This document shows positions 19,457 to 28,413 of a stretch of DNA of 64,000 bases, piece after piece. Numbering within the stretch: the stretch's first letter is position 1; the number at the start of each line of letters is the position of its first letter. Source of the DNA: Curtobacterium sp. 9128 (GTDB taxonomy: Bacteria > Actinomycetota > Actinomycetes > Actinomycetales > Microbacteriaceae); contig NZ_VEAF01000002.1 in assembly GCF_007673775.1 (NCBI RefSeq), positions 1-64,000 of the forward strand. The letters are read 5' to 3'. Both the position numbers and the translations under genes were made by a program. Under the pieces are notes generated by a model. It searched no databases. It had not been told where the DNA came from and saw only the letters and a list, made by a program, of their open reading frames with translations.

Positions 19457-20956
19457 ATGGAGACCACCGACACCACCACCATCGCCGGTCCGCACCGGAC
19501 CTGGCGCGTCCCCGACGACCGCCGGCTCCCCGCGCTCGAGCCCTACGCCGACCGGGTCGACCGGGCGTCCCCGGTCACCGTCCGTGAGACCGTGTGGGAC
19601 ACCGACGACCGAGCGCTCGCGTTCGCGGGCATCGAGCTCCTCCGCGTCGAGGGCACGGGCAGCCCGCCCTCGTGGTACGTCGACCGGGGCGCGGGGCCTG
19701 TGTCGCTCTCGGACGACCTCGACCGTCCGCCGACGGCCGACGTGACGGCCACCGACGCGGTACCGACGGTCGGGGCGCCCGTGCCGCGGGACGCGGTCGA
19801 GGTCGTCCTGCGGGGACGGGCCGTGCGTCCGGTCCGGGTGCGGGACACGACGACGACGCTCGTGCTGTTGCGCGGCAGGGACGGACGGGTCCGCGCCGAG
19901 GTCGCCGACGTGCAGATCGACGAGGGCGACACCGACTCCGCGATGCTGACGAGCGGGCGGTGGTGGGCGCTGAGCGCGGGCGTGCACGCGGGGGCGGTGG
20001 TCCGTTCCGCCGAGCGTGCGCTGTCCGTCGCCGCGGAGGACGCTGGCCAGACCGCCGGAGACCCGGTGCCACGGCTCGCGCCCGTCCGACGGCCCGCCGC
20101 ACCACGATCCCGTCCGCCGCGGTCGGGAACGGCGGCGGCGTTCGTGCACGGCGCACTCGTCGACCTCCGGCAGGACCTCATGACGATCGACCCACTCGTC
20201 CGCGCGGACGAGCACGGCTCCGTCCACGCCTTCCGCACGGTGATCCGCCGGATGCGGAGCGTGCTGGTCGTGTTCCGCGGTGCCCTCGACCGCGATGCGA
20301 CGGAGGCGCTCCGTGCCCGGCTCGCCGAGGTCGGCCGTGTCGCGGGGACGGCCCGCGACGCCGAGGTCCTCGGCGAACGGCTGCTCCGCTCGGCGGCCCG
20401 CTCCCCCGAGGGGTACGTCGGTCCGCAGACGCTCGAGCGGCTCGTCACCGAGCTCGAGGGCGCTCGCGGGGTCGCGGCTGCTGCGCTCCGCCGGACGCTC
20501 CGCACCGACACGTGGTTCGGGGCACTCGACACCCTCGACCACCTGATCGAGGCCGCTCCCCCGGGACGGCACACCCGCGAGGACGCGGCGGAGTTCGTGA
20601 CCAGACGGATCGTCCGCGAGCGGGCTCGGCTGTCCGGGACGCTCGGACGAGCCTCCGACGACCTCACGCACCTCCACGAGACCAGGAAGGCCGCACGCCG
20701 ACTGCGGCACGCCCTGCAGGCGAGCGGCGACCTGGCCGACGTCGGGAAGCGCCGGCTCGGACGACTCCGGCGGATCCAGGACACGCTCGGCGATGCCCTC
20801 GACGCCGCCCACGCGGCCGAGGCCCTCCGCCGGTCGGCTGCCGACGCCGGGGCAGGCGGACAGGACACGTTCGGGTACGGCGTGCTCGCGACCACCGAGC
20901 GGCACACCGCGGACGAACGGACGGCACAGGGTCTCCGGCTGCTCCGAGGGCTCTGA
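19457..20956 (+). CDS. CHAD-domain protein with CYTH-like N-terminus
   Basis: CHAD domains are helical bundles with conserved histidines and arginines that bind polyphosphate. Here the C-terminal half (residues ~225-499) has VHAFRTVIRRMRSVLVVFR, LHETRKAARRLRHALQ and RLRRIQDTLGDALDA. The N-terminal part (1-190) resembles a CYTH/triphosphate-tunnel fold (TVRETVWDTDDRALAFAGIELLRVEG ... SPPSWYVDRG) but lacks a complete EXEXK start, so enzymatic activity is doubtful. 499 residues. Start ATG 19457 chosen because upstream codons fall in the divergent promoter region shared with the maltokinase gene. Confidence 0.85.
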   Translation: METTDTTTIAGPHRTWRVPDDRRLPALEPYADRVDRASPVTVRETVWDTDDRALAFAGIELLRVEGTGSPPSWYVDRGAGPVSLSDDLDRPPTADVTATDAVPTVGAPVPRDAVEVVLRGRAVRPVRVRDTTTTLVLLRGRDGRVRAEVADVQIDEGDTDSAMLTSGRWWALSAGVHAGAVVRSAERALSVAAEDAGQTAGDPVPRLAPVRRPAAPRSRPPRSGTAAAFVHGALVDLRQDLMTIDPLVRADEHGSVHAFRTVIRRMRSVLVVFRGALDRDATEALRARLAEVGRVAGTARDAEVLGERLLRSAARSPEGYVGPQTLERLVTELEGARGVAAAALRRTLRTDTWFGALDTLDHLIEAAPPGRHTREDAAEFVTRRIVRERARLSGTLGRASDDLTHLHETRKAARRLRHALQASGDLADVGKRRLGRLRRIQDTLGDALDAAHAAEALRRSAADAGAGGQDTFGYGVLATTERHTADERTAQGLRLLRGL

Positions 20957-21006
20957 CGTGGGCTCCCGACACGAGCTGCCCGTGGCGGTTCTGCGAGGAT
21001 GGGCGG

Positions 21007-21462
21007 GTGCCGCACTACCTCGAGGACCTCGCCGCCGGACAGACCTTCACCACACCGGGTCGGACGATCACCGAGACGGACGTGATGTCGTTCGCCTCGT
21101 GGACGAACGACAACAACCAGGTGCACACCGACGTCGAGTTCGCCGCGCAGACCCGCTACGGCCAGCGCGTCGTGCACGGGATGCTCGGGGCCTCGCTCTG
21201 CCTCGGGCTGATCGCCAGGACCGGCGTGTTCGAGGGCTCGGCCGTGGCGCTGCTCGGCATCGACCAGTGGCGGTTCACTGCGCCGGTCTTCATCGGCGAC
21301 ACCGTCACCTGCGAGGTCGAGATCCTCTCCACGCGCCGCACGAGCTCCGGCACGACGGGGATCGTCGAGCGCACCGTGACGCTCCGGAACCAGCACGGCG
21401 ACGTCGTGCAGCAGGGGCGGATGGACGTCATGGTCCTCGCCCGCGCCGCCGCGATCGGCTGA
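21007..21462 (+). CDS. MaoC-like hot-dog dehydratase
   Basis: Small hot-dog-fold protein of 151 residues resembling (R)-specific enoyl-CoA hydratases. The hydratase motif is visible as NDNNQVHTDVEFAAQTRYG with QRVVHGMLGASL after it (catalytic Asp and His expected there, residues ~40-60). Start GTG 21007 has GAGG 8 bases upstream and follows the CHAD gene by 50 bases on the same strand. The substrate is unknown; fatty acid or polyketide-like CoA ester is plausible from the family. Confidence 0.85.
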   Translation: MPHYLEDLAAGQTFTTPGRTITETDVMSFASWTNDNNQVHTDVEFAAQTRYGQRVVHGMLGASLCLGLIARTGVFEGSAVALLGIDQWRFTAPVFIGDTVTCEVEILSTRRTSSGTTGIVERTVTLRNQHGDVVQQGRMDVMVLARAAAIG

Positions 21463-21486
21463 CTGCGCCGCAGGACCGGTGCCGTG

Positions 21487-21518
21487 GTGACAATCGTTGC
21501 AGCGCTGTTTACAACGAT
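21487..21518 (+). promoter_or_regulatory. promoter and operator of the family 2 glycosidase
   Basis: GTGACA (21487-21492) and TACAAC (21510-21515) are separated by 17 bases. The whole promoter is spanned by the inverted repeat ATCGTTG (21493-21499) ... CAACGAT (21512-21518) with a 12-base spacer, centred over the core promoter. This is the layout expected for a repressor such as a LacI- or GntR-type sugar regulator (inference). Confidence 0.55.
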
Positions 21519-21542
21519 GTACCGCTGGTCCAGCATGGAGGC

Positions 21543-23396
21543 ATGAGCACGCTCGACGGCACCGTCGCCGCAACCACCAGCACGCCCGCCCTCCCGCTCG
21601 CCAGTCGTCAGGACGGCACGTACCCCCGTCCGCAGATGCTCCGCGCGCACTGGGCGGACCTCGACGGCACGTGGTCGTTCCGGAACGCCGGCGACGACGT
21701 CGCATGGCGCTCGGGCTTCCCCGACGCGCGGGACATCGTCGTCCCGTTCCCGCCCGAGTCCGTCGCGTCCGGCATCGACGAGCCCGGCTTCCACCCCGTG
21801 GTCTGGTACTCCCGGACGATCACCCGCGCGGACCTCGACGCGGCCGGGTTCGACGTCGCGTCCCCGCGCATCGTGCTGCACTTCGGCGCGGTCGACCACC
21901 GGGCCTCGGTGTGGATCGACGGCACGTTCGTCGGCTCGCACGAGGGCGGCCACACGCCGTTCCGCTTCGACGTGACCGAGGTGCTCACCGGCGACCCCGA
22001 CGCACCGCACACCCTGGTCGTCCGCGCCGAGGACGACCCGCACGACCTCACCCAGCCCCGCGGCAAGCAGGACTGGCACGAGGACCCGCACGCCATCTGG
22101 TACCGCCGCACCACGGGCATCTGGCAGACCGTCTGGCTCGAGGCCGTGCCGACCGTCTCCCTCGCGTACCTGCGGTGGACCAACGTCGACCACGAGACCG
22201 TCCGCCTGACGGTCCGGCTCGCCGGTGTGCGCGTCGGCGGCGAGCGCCTGCGCGTCGAGGCCCGGTGGGAGGACCACGACGAGGACCTCGCCACCATCGA
22301 GGCGACCCTCGGCGCCACCGCAGACGAGTTCGACGTCGTCGTCCCGATCGCACGACAGTCGAACGGGCAGGCCGAGGACGAGCTGCACTGGACCCCGGAG
22401 ACCCCGCGACTGGTCGATGCGACCGTGACGCTGCTCGACGCCGAGGGTGCCCCGCTCGACGCCGTGGCGAGCTACTTCGGCCTCCGCACCGTGGAGGTCG
22501 ACGGCGGGGTGTTCCGGCTGAACGGGCACCGGTACGACGTCCGGAGCGTCCTGAACCAGGGCTACTGGCCGGAGTCGCACCTCGCCGCTCCGTCGCGCGC
22601 CGCCCTCCGCCGCGAGGTCGAGCTCATCAAGGAGCTCGGCTTCACCGCCGCCCGGAACCACCAGAAGATCGAGGACCCGCGGTTCCTGTACTGGGCGGAC
22701 CGCCTCGGGCTGCTCGTCTGGGGCGAAGCGCCCGGTGCCTACGCGTTCACCCCGCGCGCCGTGCAGCGACTGATGCGGGAGTGGATGGACGCCGTCGAAC
22801 GCGACGCCTCACACCCGTCGATCGTCACCTGGGTCCCGGCGAACGAGAGCTGGGGCGTGCAGCACATCAGGACGGACCCGGCACAGCAGGCGTACGCCCG
22901 CTCGCTCGCCGACGTCACCCGTGCGCTCGACCCGACGAGGCCGGTCGTCTCGAACGACGGTTGGGAACACACGAACTCCGACATCATCACCATCCACGAC
23001 TACGAGGGCGTCGGCGAGCGCCTGGCCCGCACGTACGCCGACGACGCGGCACGCACGAAGCTGGTGCAGGGCCTCGGCCCCGCGGACCGCTGGGTGCTCG
23101 TCGGTGGGGCCGTCGACCACGGGCAGCCGGTGATGCTCACGGAGTTCGGCGGGGTGAACTACCAGCCGGGAGCGCAGCGCGAGGACGGCTGGGGCTACAC
23201 CTCGGCCGCCGACGGCGACGACTGGATCGCCCGCATCACCGCGCTGTACGACGCGATCCGAGCGAGCTCGTTCCTGGCCGGGTCCTGCTACACGCAGCTG
23301 ACCGACACGATGCAGGAGACGAACGGTCTGCTGAACGCCGACCGCAGCCCGAAGGTGCCGATCGAGCAGATCCGGCAGGCGGTCACCGGGCACTGA
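21543..23396 (+). CDS. glycoside hydrolase family 2 (beta-galactosidase/beta-glucuronidase-like)
   Basis: Exo-acting glycosidase, 617 residues. N-terminal sugar-binding jelly roll (residues ~35-190; VWYSRTITRADL, HFGAVDHRASVWIDG), immunoglobulin-like domain (~190-300), and a TIM barrel. Catalytic residues: acid/base Glu435 in WVPANESWG and nucleophile Glu534 in MLTEFGG. LNGHRYDVRSVLNQGYWPES corresponds to the conserved start of the barrel. No signal peptide, so it acts on imported sugars. An operator-like dyad covers the promoter, suggesting substrate induction. No sugar transporter or regulator lies next to it. Confidence 0.92.
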   Translation: MSTLDGTVAATTSTPALPLASRQDGTYPRPQMLRAHWADLDGTWSFRNAGDDVAWRSGFPDARDIVVPFPPESVASGIDEPGFHPVVWYSRTITRADLDAAGFDVASPRIVLHFGAVDHRASVWIDGTFVGSHEGGHTPFRFDVTEVLTGDPDAPHTLVVRAEDDPHDLTQPRGKQDWHEDPHAIWYRRTTGIWQTVWLEAVPTVSLAYLRWTNVDHETVRLTVRLAGVRVGGERLRVEARWEDHDEDLATIEATLGATADEFDVVVPIARQSNGQAEDELHWTPETPRLVDATVTLLDAEGAPLDAVASYFGLRTVEVDGGVFRLNGHRYDVRSVLNQGYWPESHLAAPSRAALRREVELIKELGFTAARNHQKIEDPRFLYWADRLGLLVWGEAPGAYAFTPRAVQRLMREWMDAVERDASHPSIVTWVPANESWGVQHIRTDPAQQAYARSLADVTRALDPTRPVVSNDGWEHTNSDIITIHDYEGVGERLARTYADDAARTKLVQGLGPADRWVLVGGAVDHGQPVMLTEFGGVNYQPGAQREDGWGYTSAADGDDWIARITALYDAIRASSFLAGSCYTQLTDTMQETNGLLNADRSPKVPIEQIRQAVTGH

Positions 23397-23426
23397 CCGG
23401 GAGGCTCGGCTCGACCGGGCAGGGGA

Positions 23427-23443
23427 CGTCGCCTCCGGCGACG
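23427..23443 (+). terminator. possible short terminator hairpin
   Basis: CGTCGCC TCC GGCGACG, a perfect 7-bp stem 30 bases after the glycosidase stop and partly overlapping the heptamer repeat. Confidence 0.35.
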
Positions 23444-23487
23444 AGCGACGTGCGACGAGCGACGAGCGACGAGCGACGAGCGACGAC
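23439..23487. repeat. seven tandem heptamers (CGACGAG)
   Basis: Seven consecutive 7-mers; units 2 (CGACGTG) and 7 (CGACGAC) differ by one base. Non-coding stretch between the glycosidase and glycosyltransferase genes. Confidence 0.9.
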
Positions 23488-23556
23488 GTCCCCGTCCCGC
23501 GTCCGGTGGAGCGGCGCACGGTCAGCACCGCCGCCGTGGTCTGGGAGGATCGGTCG

Positions 23557-24777
23557 GTGACGAGCGTGGCGGGAGCGAGCCGAGCCTCCAGGCAGGGGCT
23601 GCGGACGCTGATGACCGGACCGCGGAGCGCGTGGACGGCGCCGCTGGTGATCTGGGCCGGCTCGCGGATCGTGAGCACCGTGCTCCTGGCGACGATGTAC
23701 GTCGTCGCGACGGCGAGCGGGTGGCACTTCGCCTCGTACCGGCGCGACCCGACGTTCTTCACCTTCTCGGGGTCGTGGGACGCGTCGTTCTACCGGACGA
23801 TCGCGGAGCACGGGTACCCCGGCACCCTGCCGACCGACGGCGGCGGGCACGTACTGCCGAACCCGTGGGCGTTCCTGCCGGTGTTCCCCGCGCTCGTGCG
23901 GGCCCTGTCGACGCTGACCGGTGGGTCGTTCTGGGTCGTGGGCGTCGTCGTCGCGACGCTCGCCGGGGCCGGCGCGTGTGTGGTGCTGTACCGGCTGGTC
24001 CTCGCGGTCGGGTGCTCGCACCGTGCGCGGTGGGCGACGGCGCTCTTCGCGTTCGCGCCGACCGGGTTCCTGCTGCAGGTCGCGTACGCGGAGAGCACGT
24101 TCCTCCTGCTGCTGTTCGGCGCGCTGCTCGCACTCGTGCGCCGGCGGTACTGGCTCGTGGCGCTGCTCGGGACGGTGGCGGCCTTCACGAAACCCGGCGT
24201 GCTCGCGCTCGCGGTGGCGGTGGCCGTGCACCTCGTGGTCCGGTGGGTCCGATCGGCGCGGGACCGTGAACCGTTCCCGTGGCGGGACCGGATCGCCGTC
24301 ATCGTCGCGGGGCTCGTGGTCGCCGCGGCCGGGCTCGCGTGGCCGGTCGTCGCGTCGACGGTCACCGGGCGACCGGACGCGTACCTCGACACCGAACTGT
24401 CGTGGTGGGTCGGCTTCGTCGGCCGGCAGCACTTCGCCCCGCTGACACCGTGGTTCGTGATGGCGGGGCGGTGGCTCGGGCCGGTCGGCATCGTCCTCGT
24501 CGTCGCCGTGCTCGCCGGGGCGGTGTGGTTCTTCCGGCGGCGGGACGTCCGGGCGCTCGGGCCGGAGGTGCTCGGGTTCGCGGCGTCGTACGTGCTCTAC
24601 CTCGTCGCGGTGTTCCTGCCGCAGCAGAGCCTGCCGCGACTGCTCATGCCGACGGCGCCGCTGCTCGGGTCGGACGTCTTCGTGCGGACGCGGCGGCGGG
24701 CGACGGCGTGGTTGGTCCTCGGCGTGTGCCTGCAGCCGGTGGCGATCGTGCTGCTCTGGTTCCTCGGGTACCCCTGA
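23557..24777 (+). CDS. GT-C type membrane glycosyltransferase (PIG-V/mannosyltransferase-like)
   Basis: Polytopic protein of 406 residues with roughly ten hydrophobic segments (first at ~30-55, last at ~385-403). The first extracytoplasmic loop carries SGSWDASFYRTIAEHGYP, matching the WD..(W/F)Y..IA..GY pattern of PIG-V-like polyprenyl-phosphate-mannose-dependent transferases. Likely adds a sugar to a lipid or protein on the outer face of the membrane; acceptor unknown. Start GTG at 23557 is preceded by GGGAGG at 8 bases; an in-frame GTG at 23506 has no ribosome site. Runs convergent with the next gene. Confidence 0.8.
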   Translation: MTSVAGASRASRQGLRTLMTGPRSAWTAPLVIWAGSRIVSTVLLATMYVVATASGWHFASYRRDPTFFTFSGSWDASFYRTIAEHGYPGTLPTDGGGHVLPNPWAFLPVFPALVRALSTLTGGSFWVVGVVVATLAGAGACVVLYRLVLAVGCSHRARWATALFAFAPTGFLLQVAYAESTFLLLLFGALLALVRRRYWLVALLGTVAAFTKPGVLALAVAVAVHLVVRWVRSARDREPFPWRDRIAVIVAGLVVAAAGLAWPVVASTVTGRPDAYLDTELSWWVGFVGRQHFAPLTPWFVMAGRWLGPVGIVLVVAVLAGAVWFFRRRDVRALGPEVLGFAASYVLYLVAVFLPQQSLPRLLMPTAPLLGSDVFVRTRRRATAWLVLGVCLQPVAIVLLWFLGYP

Positions 24778-24793
24778 CGCGGGCGGGCTTCCC

Positions 24794-24814
24794 GCGCGGC
24801 CAGCGCGGCCGCGC
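24794..24814. terminator. short GC hairpin between convergent genes
   Basis: GCGCGGC / GCCGCGC, 7-bp stem with a 7-base loop, between stops at 24777 (+) and 24819 (-). Weak but suitably placed. Confidence 0.35.
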
Positions 24815-24818
24815 CCCG

Positions 24819-25859
24819 CTACGCGTCGAACGTGTGGAACCAGGCCGTGCCGCCCGGGTGCTGCACGGTGATCATCTCGTCGAGGTCGCGGTACGGGCCG
24901 TCCTGGTTGTGGCTGGCCGACTTGATGCGCACGGTGCCGTCGGGCTCGGTGAAGACCTCGGACACGATCGTGGTGTGGTCCGGGGAGCCGTTGGCGTTCC
25001 AGTCGTAGAAGACGACGTCGCCGACCTTGACCTTGCTGCGTTCGTCGAGCGACCGCCGCGTCAGGCCGAGCGTCGTCGCGTTCGTCGTCATCCACGGGTC
25101 CATGGCCGGGCAGTACGTCCACGTGGCGGAGTGCGCGGCGCCGGCGGACCGGCTGTACCAGTCGTCGCGCTGCTTCCACCCGCGGGCGATGAGCGTCTGG
25201 CTGACGTAGTTCGCGCAGTCGCCGCCGATCGGGTTCATCGTGCCGTACTCGGTGAGGTTGTAGTCCTTCCAGTACCGCATGGCGTACTCGAGCTGCCGAT
25301 CGACGTCGGTGAGCGCGGCGTACGCGAGCGAGGTGGTCGCCAGCGCGGTCGAGGCGTCGGGGACGGGCGAGGCAGTCGGTGTCGGTGTCGCCGCGGCGGA
25401 GGAGTCCTGCGTGGCGCCGGTCTGCCCGTCGTTCGCGGCACTGCCGTTGCCGTCCGAGCTCTGGTTCGCGGATGCGACGGGCGTCAGCTCGGTGGCGAAC
25501 AGCGCGACGTCGGCGGACCCCGCGGTGTACATCGCCTGGTGCGGCGCCGTGAAGGTGACCTGTCCGGCGGTCGCACGGACGTCGCGCGCGACCACCCCGC
25601 CGACGGTGACGCCGCGGACCGCCGCGAGCCCGCTCCCCGTCACGGTGACCGTCACGGCGCCCGCGAGCGGCACCTGCGCCGGCTCGAGCTTCGCTGCGAC
25701 GGGCCTGGTCGTCGCCGATGCCGCCCCGGTCCCCGCCGACGACGGACCGCCGGTGGGCCCCGTGGAGTCGGACGCCTTCGAGCACGCGGCGACGGCGAGG
25801 CCGACCCCGGCGACACCGGCGAGGGACAGGAGCGAGCGGCGCGTGAACGAGGCAGTCAT
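24819..25859 (-). CDS. secreted lipoprotein with amidase domain (Amidase_6 type)
   Basis: Extracytoplasmic, 346 residues. N-terminus TRRSLLSLAGVAGVGLAVAAC combines a twin-arginine motif with a lipobox, so it is probably exported by Tat and lipid-anchored at Cys ~26. Residues ~55-120 form a short beta-rich IPT/TIG-like stretch (VTVTGSGLAAVRGVTVGG). A Ser/Thr/Pro linker leads to the C-terminal domain with YGTMNPIGGDCANYVSQTL (catalytic Cys expected in DCANYVSQ) and GSPDHTTIVSEV (His). This matches the putative amidase family PF12671 found in Gram-positive wall proteins. Substrate unknown. Confidence 0.82.
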   Translation of the reverse strand: MTASFTRRSLLSLAGVAGVGLAVAACSKASDSTGPTGGPSSAGTGAASATTRPVAAKLEPAQVPLAGAVTVTVTGSGLAAVRGVTVGGVVARDVRATAGQVTFTAPHQAMYTAGSADVALFATELTPVASANQSSDGNGSAANDGQTGATQDSSAAATPTPTASPVPDASTALATTSLAYAALTDVDRQLEYAMRYWKDYNLTEYGTMNPIGGDCANYVSQTLIARGWKQRDDWYSRSAGAAHSATWTYCPAMDPWMTTNATTLGLTRRSLDERSKVKVGDVVFYDWNANGSPDHTTIVSEVFTEPDGTVRIKSASHNQDGPYRDLDEMITVQHPGGTAWFHTFDA

Positions 25860-25909
25860 GACACCACCAGGGTACGTGACGCCTCCGTCACCACCGGGGA
25901 CCGACGGTG

Positions 25910-26320
25910 TCAGTTCCCCGAGATGTCCACGAGCCAGCTGACCCCGAACCGGTCGGTGAGCATGCCGAACTCGTCGCCCCACGGAGCCTTCGTGAGGGGC
26001 TCGACGACCGTGCCGCCCTCCGCCAGCCCGGCGAAGAACCGACGGAGGTCCTCGGCGTCGTCACCGGACAGCGACAGTGAGATCGCGGTACCCGGCCGGT
26101 AGGGCATCGCGTTCGGGGTGTCCGATGCCATGATCATGTACCCGCTCGGCGTCTCGAGCTGCCCGTGCATGATGCGGTCCGCGTCGGCCGGGTCCTCGGA
26201 GCCGTGCATCTCGCCGAACGTGCCCAGGCGCAGGTCGCCGCCGAAGACCGCGTGGTAGAACTCCAGCGCCTCGCGAGCGGTGTCGCGGAAGCCGAGGTAG
26301 GGGTTGAGCCTCGACGCCAT
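25910..26320 (-). CDS. VOC/glyoxalase-like protein (PhnB type)
   Basis: 136 residues with the vicinal-oxygen-chelate pattern: NPYLGFRDTAREALEFYHAVFGG at the start, HGQLETPSGYMIMASDTP in the middle and a C-terminal DRFGVSWLVDI, as in PhnB/YjdN-type proteins. These often lack the full metal triad, and the function is unknown. Start ATG at 26320 with GGAGGCCACC directly upstream; the longer frame to 26953 is rejected. Confidence 0.88.
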   Translation of the reverse strand: MASRLNPYLGFRDTAREALEFYHAVFGGDLRLGTFGEMHGSEDPADADRIMHGQLETPSGYMIMASDTPNAMPYRPGTAISLSLSGDDAEDLRRFFAGLAEGGTVVEPLTKAPWGDEFGMLTDRFGVSWLVDISGN

Positions 26321-26563
26321 GGTGGCCTCCTCCGTCCGACCGCGGACGGTGCCGCGGCGCGCAGGCCCGCGGCGGACGCCACGGCGCGCACCGTCATCGT
26401 GGCACCGGGTCCGTCCGTGCGCAACGCCGCCGACCGTCCGGCGGAGGTCGGCCGACCCGCCTGGGTCGAGCCGAGCCTCCCGTCGGTCACGACGGCATCT
26501 CGAGCCGGTCTCGATTCCGCAACCGAGCGCGGTCAGCCCGCACCGATCCGCCAGGATCGACGC

Positions 26564-27079
26564 ATGGGGAACCTCCGATCCGTCCGCCCGTCCGCCCTGG
26601 CCGCCACCCTCCTGGCGGTGGTCGCGTTCACCGTTGCCGGGTGCTCCTCGTCCGGTGCGACCGGACCGACCGCTGCTCCGGCGCCGACGGCGACGTGGAC
26701 GCCGACGCCGGCTGCCGACCCGGTCCCGGCCTCGATGGACGCGGACACGAGCGCAGCGGCGACCTGCGGGCGGATCAGCACGCTCACGACGATGACGCTC
26801 AACGCACGCGAGGGCGGGACGCGCGGGGAGCTCTCGGACGACCAGGTCCGCGCGCTGCTGGCCGCGGCCCGGTTCGGCTACGAGCACCTCTCCACCACGG
26901 ACGAGGGGCTGCAGAACGCGGTCGGGTACACGCAGCGCTACCTGGAACAGCATCCGGCTCCGGCGTCGGGGCCGGCGCTCGACGACTCGGCGGACTGGGA
27001 CATCGCGATGCGCGCGCTCGGCGCCGCCTGTCAGGACGCCGGGTCCTCAGTGGTGGCCGACGCGCAGTACGGGGGCTGA
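26564..27079 (+). CDS. small lipoprotein of unknown function
   Basis: 171 residues. Signal peptide PSALAATLLAVVAFTVAGC ends in a lipobox (Cys ~27). A Thr/Pro/Ala linker follows (PTAAPAPTATWTPTP), then a ~110-residue helical domain with two cysteines (TCGRIST and GAACQDAG) that could form a disulfide. I do not recognise the family. The 243 bases upstream (26321-26563) contain no gene; CAGGAT ends 6 bases before the ATG and may be a leaderless -10 box. Confidence 0.75.
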   Translation: MGNLRSVRPSALAATLLAVVAFTVAGCSSSGATGPTAAPAPTATWTPTPAADPVPASMDADTSAAATCGRISTLTTMTLNAREGGTRGELSDDQVRALLAAARFGYEHLSTTDEGLQNAVGYTQRYLEQHPAPASGPALDDSADWDIAMRALGAACQDAGSSVVADAQYGG

Positions 27080-27122
27080 GCGGGCCGGAACGCAGCGGGC
27101 CCCCACCACAACAGGCCCGCAA

Positions 27123-27160
27123 CACAACAGGCTCGGACCGATCGGTCCGAGCCTGTTGTG
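27123..27160. terminator. terminator, perfect 19-bp inverted repeat
   Basis: CACAACAGGCTCGGACCGA and its exact reverse complement, no spacer (27123-27141 / 27142-27160). It lies between the convergent lipoprotein gene (+) and tRNA-Ala (-) and can serve both. Confidence 0.9.
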
Positions 27161-27168
27161 TGTACCTG

Positions 27169-27244
27169 TGGTGGAGCTAAGGGGATTCGAACCCCTGACC
27201 TTCTCATTGCGAACGAGACGCGCTACCAACTGCGCCATAGCCCC
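27169..27244 (-). tRNA. tRNA-Ala (anticodon CGC)
   Basis: 76-base cloverleaf on the minus strand: acceptor GGGGCTA paired with TAGCTCC, D-arm GCGC/GCGC, anticodon loop TTCGCAA giving anticodon CGC, T-arm AGGGG TTCGAAT CCCCT, encoded CCA end. The acceptor contains the G3-U70 wobble pair that identifies alanine tRNA. Confidence 0.97.
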
Positions 27245-27318
27245 AAGTGCTCGACCACACTAGCACCCGACCACCGCCCCGGAGAAATCGCGAGCCACGG
27301 TCCGGGCGTGCCGCGTGG

Positions 27319-28401
27319 TCAGACCGCGCGGCGGCGACGCATGATCGCGTCGAGGTCGGCCTGCTCGTAGGCGTCGTCCCCGATCACGCCCATGCCGGCC
27401 CACCGACTGGGCGCCGCCGGCTGCTCGGCCACGGGGGTGGCCGGAGCGCTCTCGGCGGTCGACGCCGCCCGCAGGCCGAGCCGTTCCGCGAGCCGACCCT
27501 GGTCGTGCGCCGACAGCGAGGCGACGGCCTCCTCGACGTCCGGACGCATCCGGGACACGGTGGCGAGCGACGGGTCCGACTCCCCCGCGCGGATCGCCGC
27601 GGCCTCGGCGTCCGCCTCGGCCTTCGCCGCCGCCACGCGCTCGCGGAGTCGGGCGGCGAGCTCGGCGGAGGACTCCGGCGACGCGGCGGGGGCCGCAGGA
27701 CGCTCGACGTACAGGGGCTTGGGGACCCGACCGGGGGTCCAGGTGCGCTCCGGCTGCGCCTCGGCCGGCTGCTCCTCGCTGAGCGGCGGAGCGGGGTCGG
27801 TCCAGGCGGTCTGCGGACGGGAGGCCCGGGTCGGCCTGGTGGTGACGGCTGCGGCACGCGCCTTCCGCGCCTGGGCGACCTGGTGGAGCTGCGCGAGGAC
27901 GGCGGCGGATCCGCCCGCGACGACGAGGCCGGCGACGGCGACGAGCCACGCGCCGGGAGCGGCGACGAGGACGACCACCGCGACGACGAGTCCGAGGGCG
28001 CCGAGCAGGGTCGCACCGAGGCGCGAGCGGCGCATCCGCATGATGGTCAGTGCGGGGACGGACGACGCGCGCTCGAGGGCCGGCGCCTGCTCGGCGAGCC
28101 GCCGGGTGATCTCACGCTGACGGGCTGCTTCGTGCGCACGGACGATGGCAGCGCGCTTGGCTTCCTCGGACTTCGCGACCTTCTGGGCCTCGGCGAGGGA
28201 CTTCGCGTTCATCTCGATGCGGACCTCGTCCGGCAGTTCGGCGGTCTGCGCGAGGATGCGGAGCGTCTGCTGCAGCCGGATCGCGTTCCGCTCGGTGGCG
28301 AGGTACTGGCGACGGGCAGCCCACGAGGGCATCAGGTAGACGAGCCACAGCACCGCCGCGACGAGCAGGACGACTCCGCCGCCCCATGACCCGATTCCCA
28401 T
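27319..28401 (-). CDS. membrane protein, Microbacteriaceae 'large exoprotein' family
   Basis: 360 residues, function unknown. An N-terminal membrane helix (VVLLVAAVLWLVYLMPSWA) leads to a charged helical segment (~40-115, likely coiled coil), then a pair of membrane helices (ATLLGALGLVVAVVVLVAAP and AWLVAVAGLVVAGGSAAVLA) and a long Ala/Glu/Arg-rich cytoplasmic tail. Start ATG at 28401, 6 bases after a TAGCCT box. The placement beside a GNAT gene and galU is conserved in related genera, but no mechanism is known. Confidence 0.75.
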   Translation of the reverse strand: MGIGSWGGGVVLLVAAVLWLVYLMPSWAARRQYLATERNAIRLQQTLRILAQTAELPDEVRIEMNAKSLAEAQKVAKSEEAKRAAIVRAHEAARQREITRRLAEQAPALERASSVPALTIMRMRRSRLGATLLGALGLVVAVVVLVAAPGAWLVAVAGLVVAGGSAAVLAQLHQVAQARKARAAAVTTRPTRASRPQTAWTDPAPPLSEEQPAEAQPERTWTPGRVPKPLYVERPAAPAASPESSAELAARLRERVAAAKAEADAEAAAIRAGESDPSLATVSRMRPDVEEAVASLSAHDQGRLAERLGLRAASTAESAPATPVAEQPAAPSRWAGMGVIGDDAYEQADLDAIMRRRRAV

Positions 28402-28407
28402 GGGGAG

Positions 28408-28413
28408 AGGCTA
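28408..28413 (-). promoter_or_regulatory. exoprotein gene -10 box (leaderless)
   Basis: TAGCCT on the minus strand, 6 bases before the ATG at 28401. Confidence 0.45.

Noticed and set aside
23439..23487. Possible CRISPR array
   Set aside because: Units are 7 bp without spacers and no cas genes are present; it is a microsatellite.
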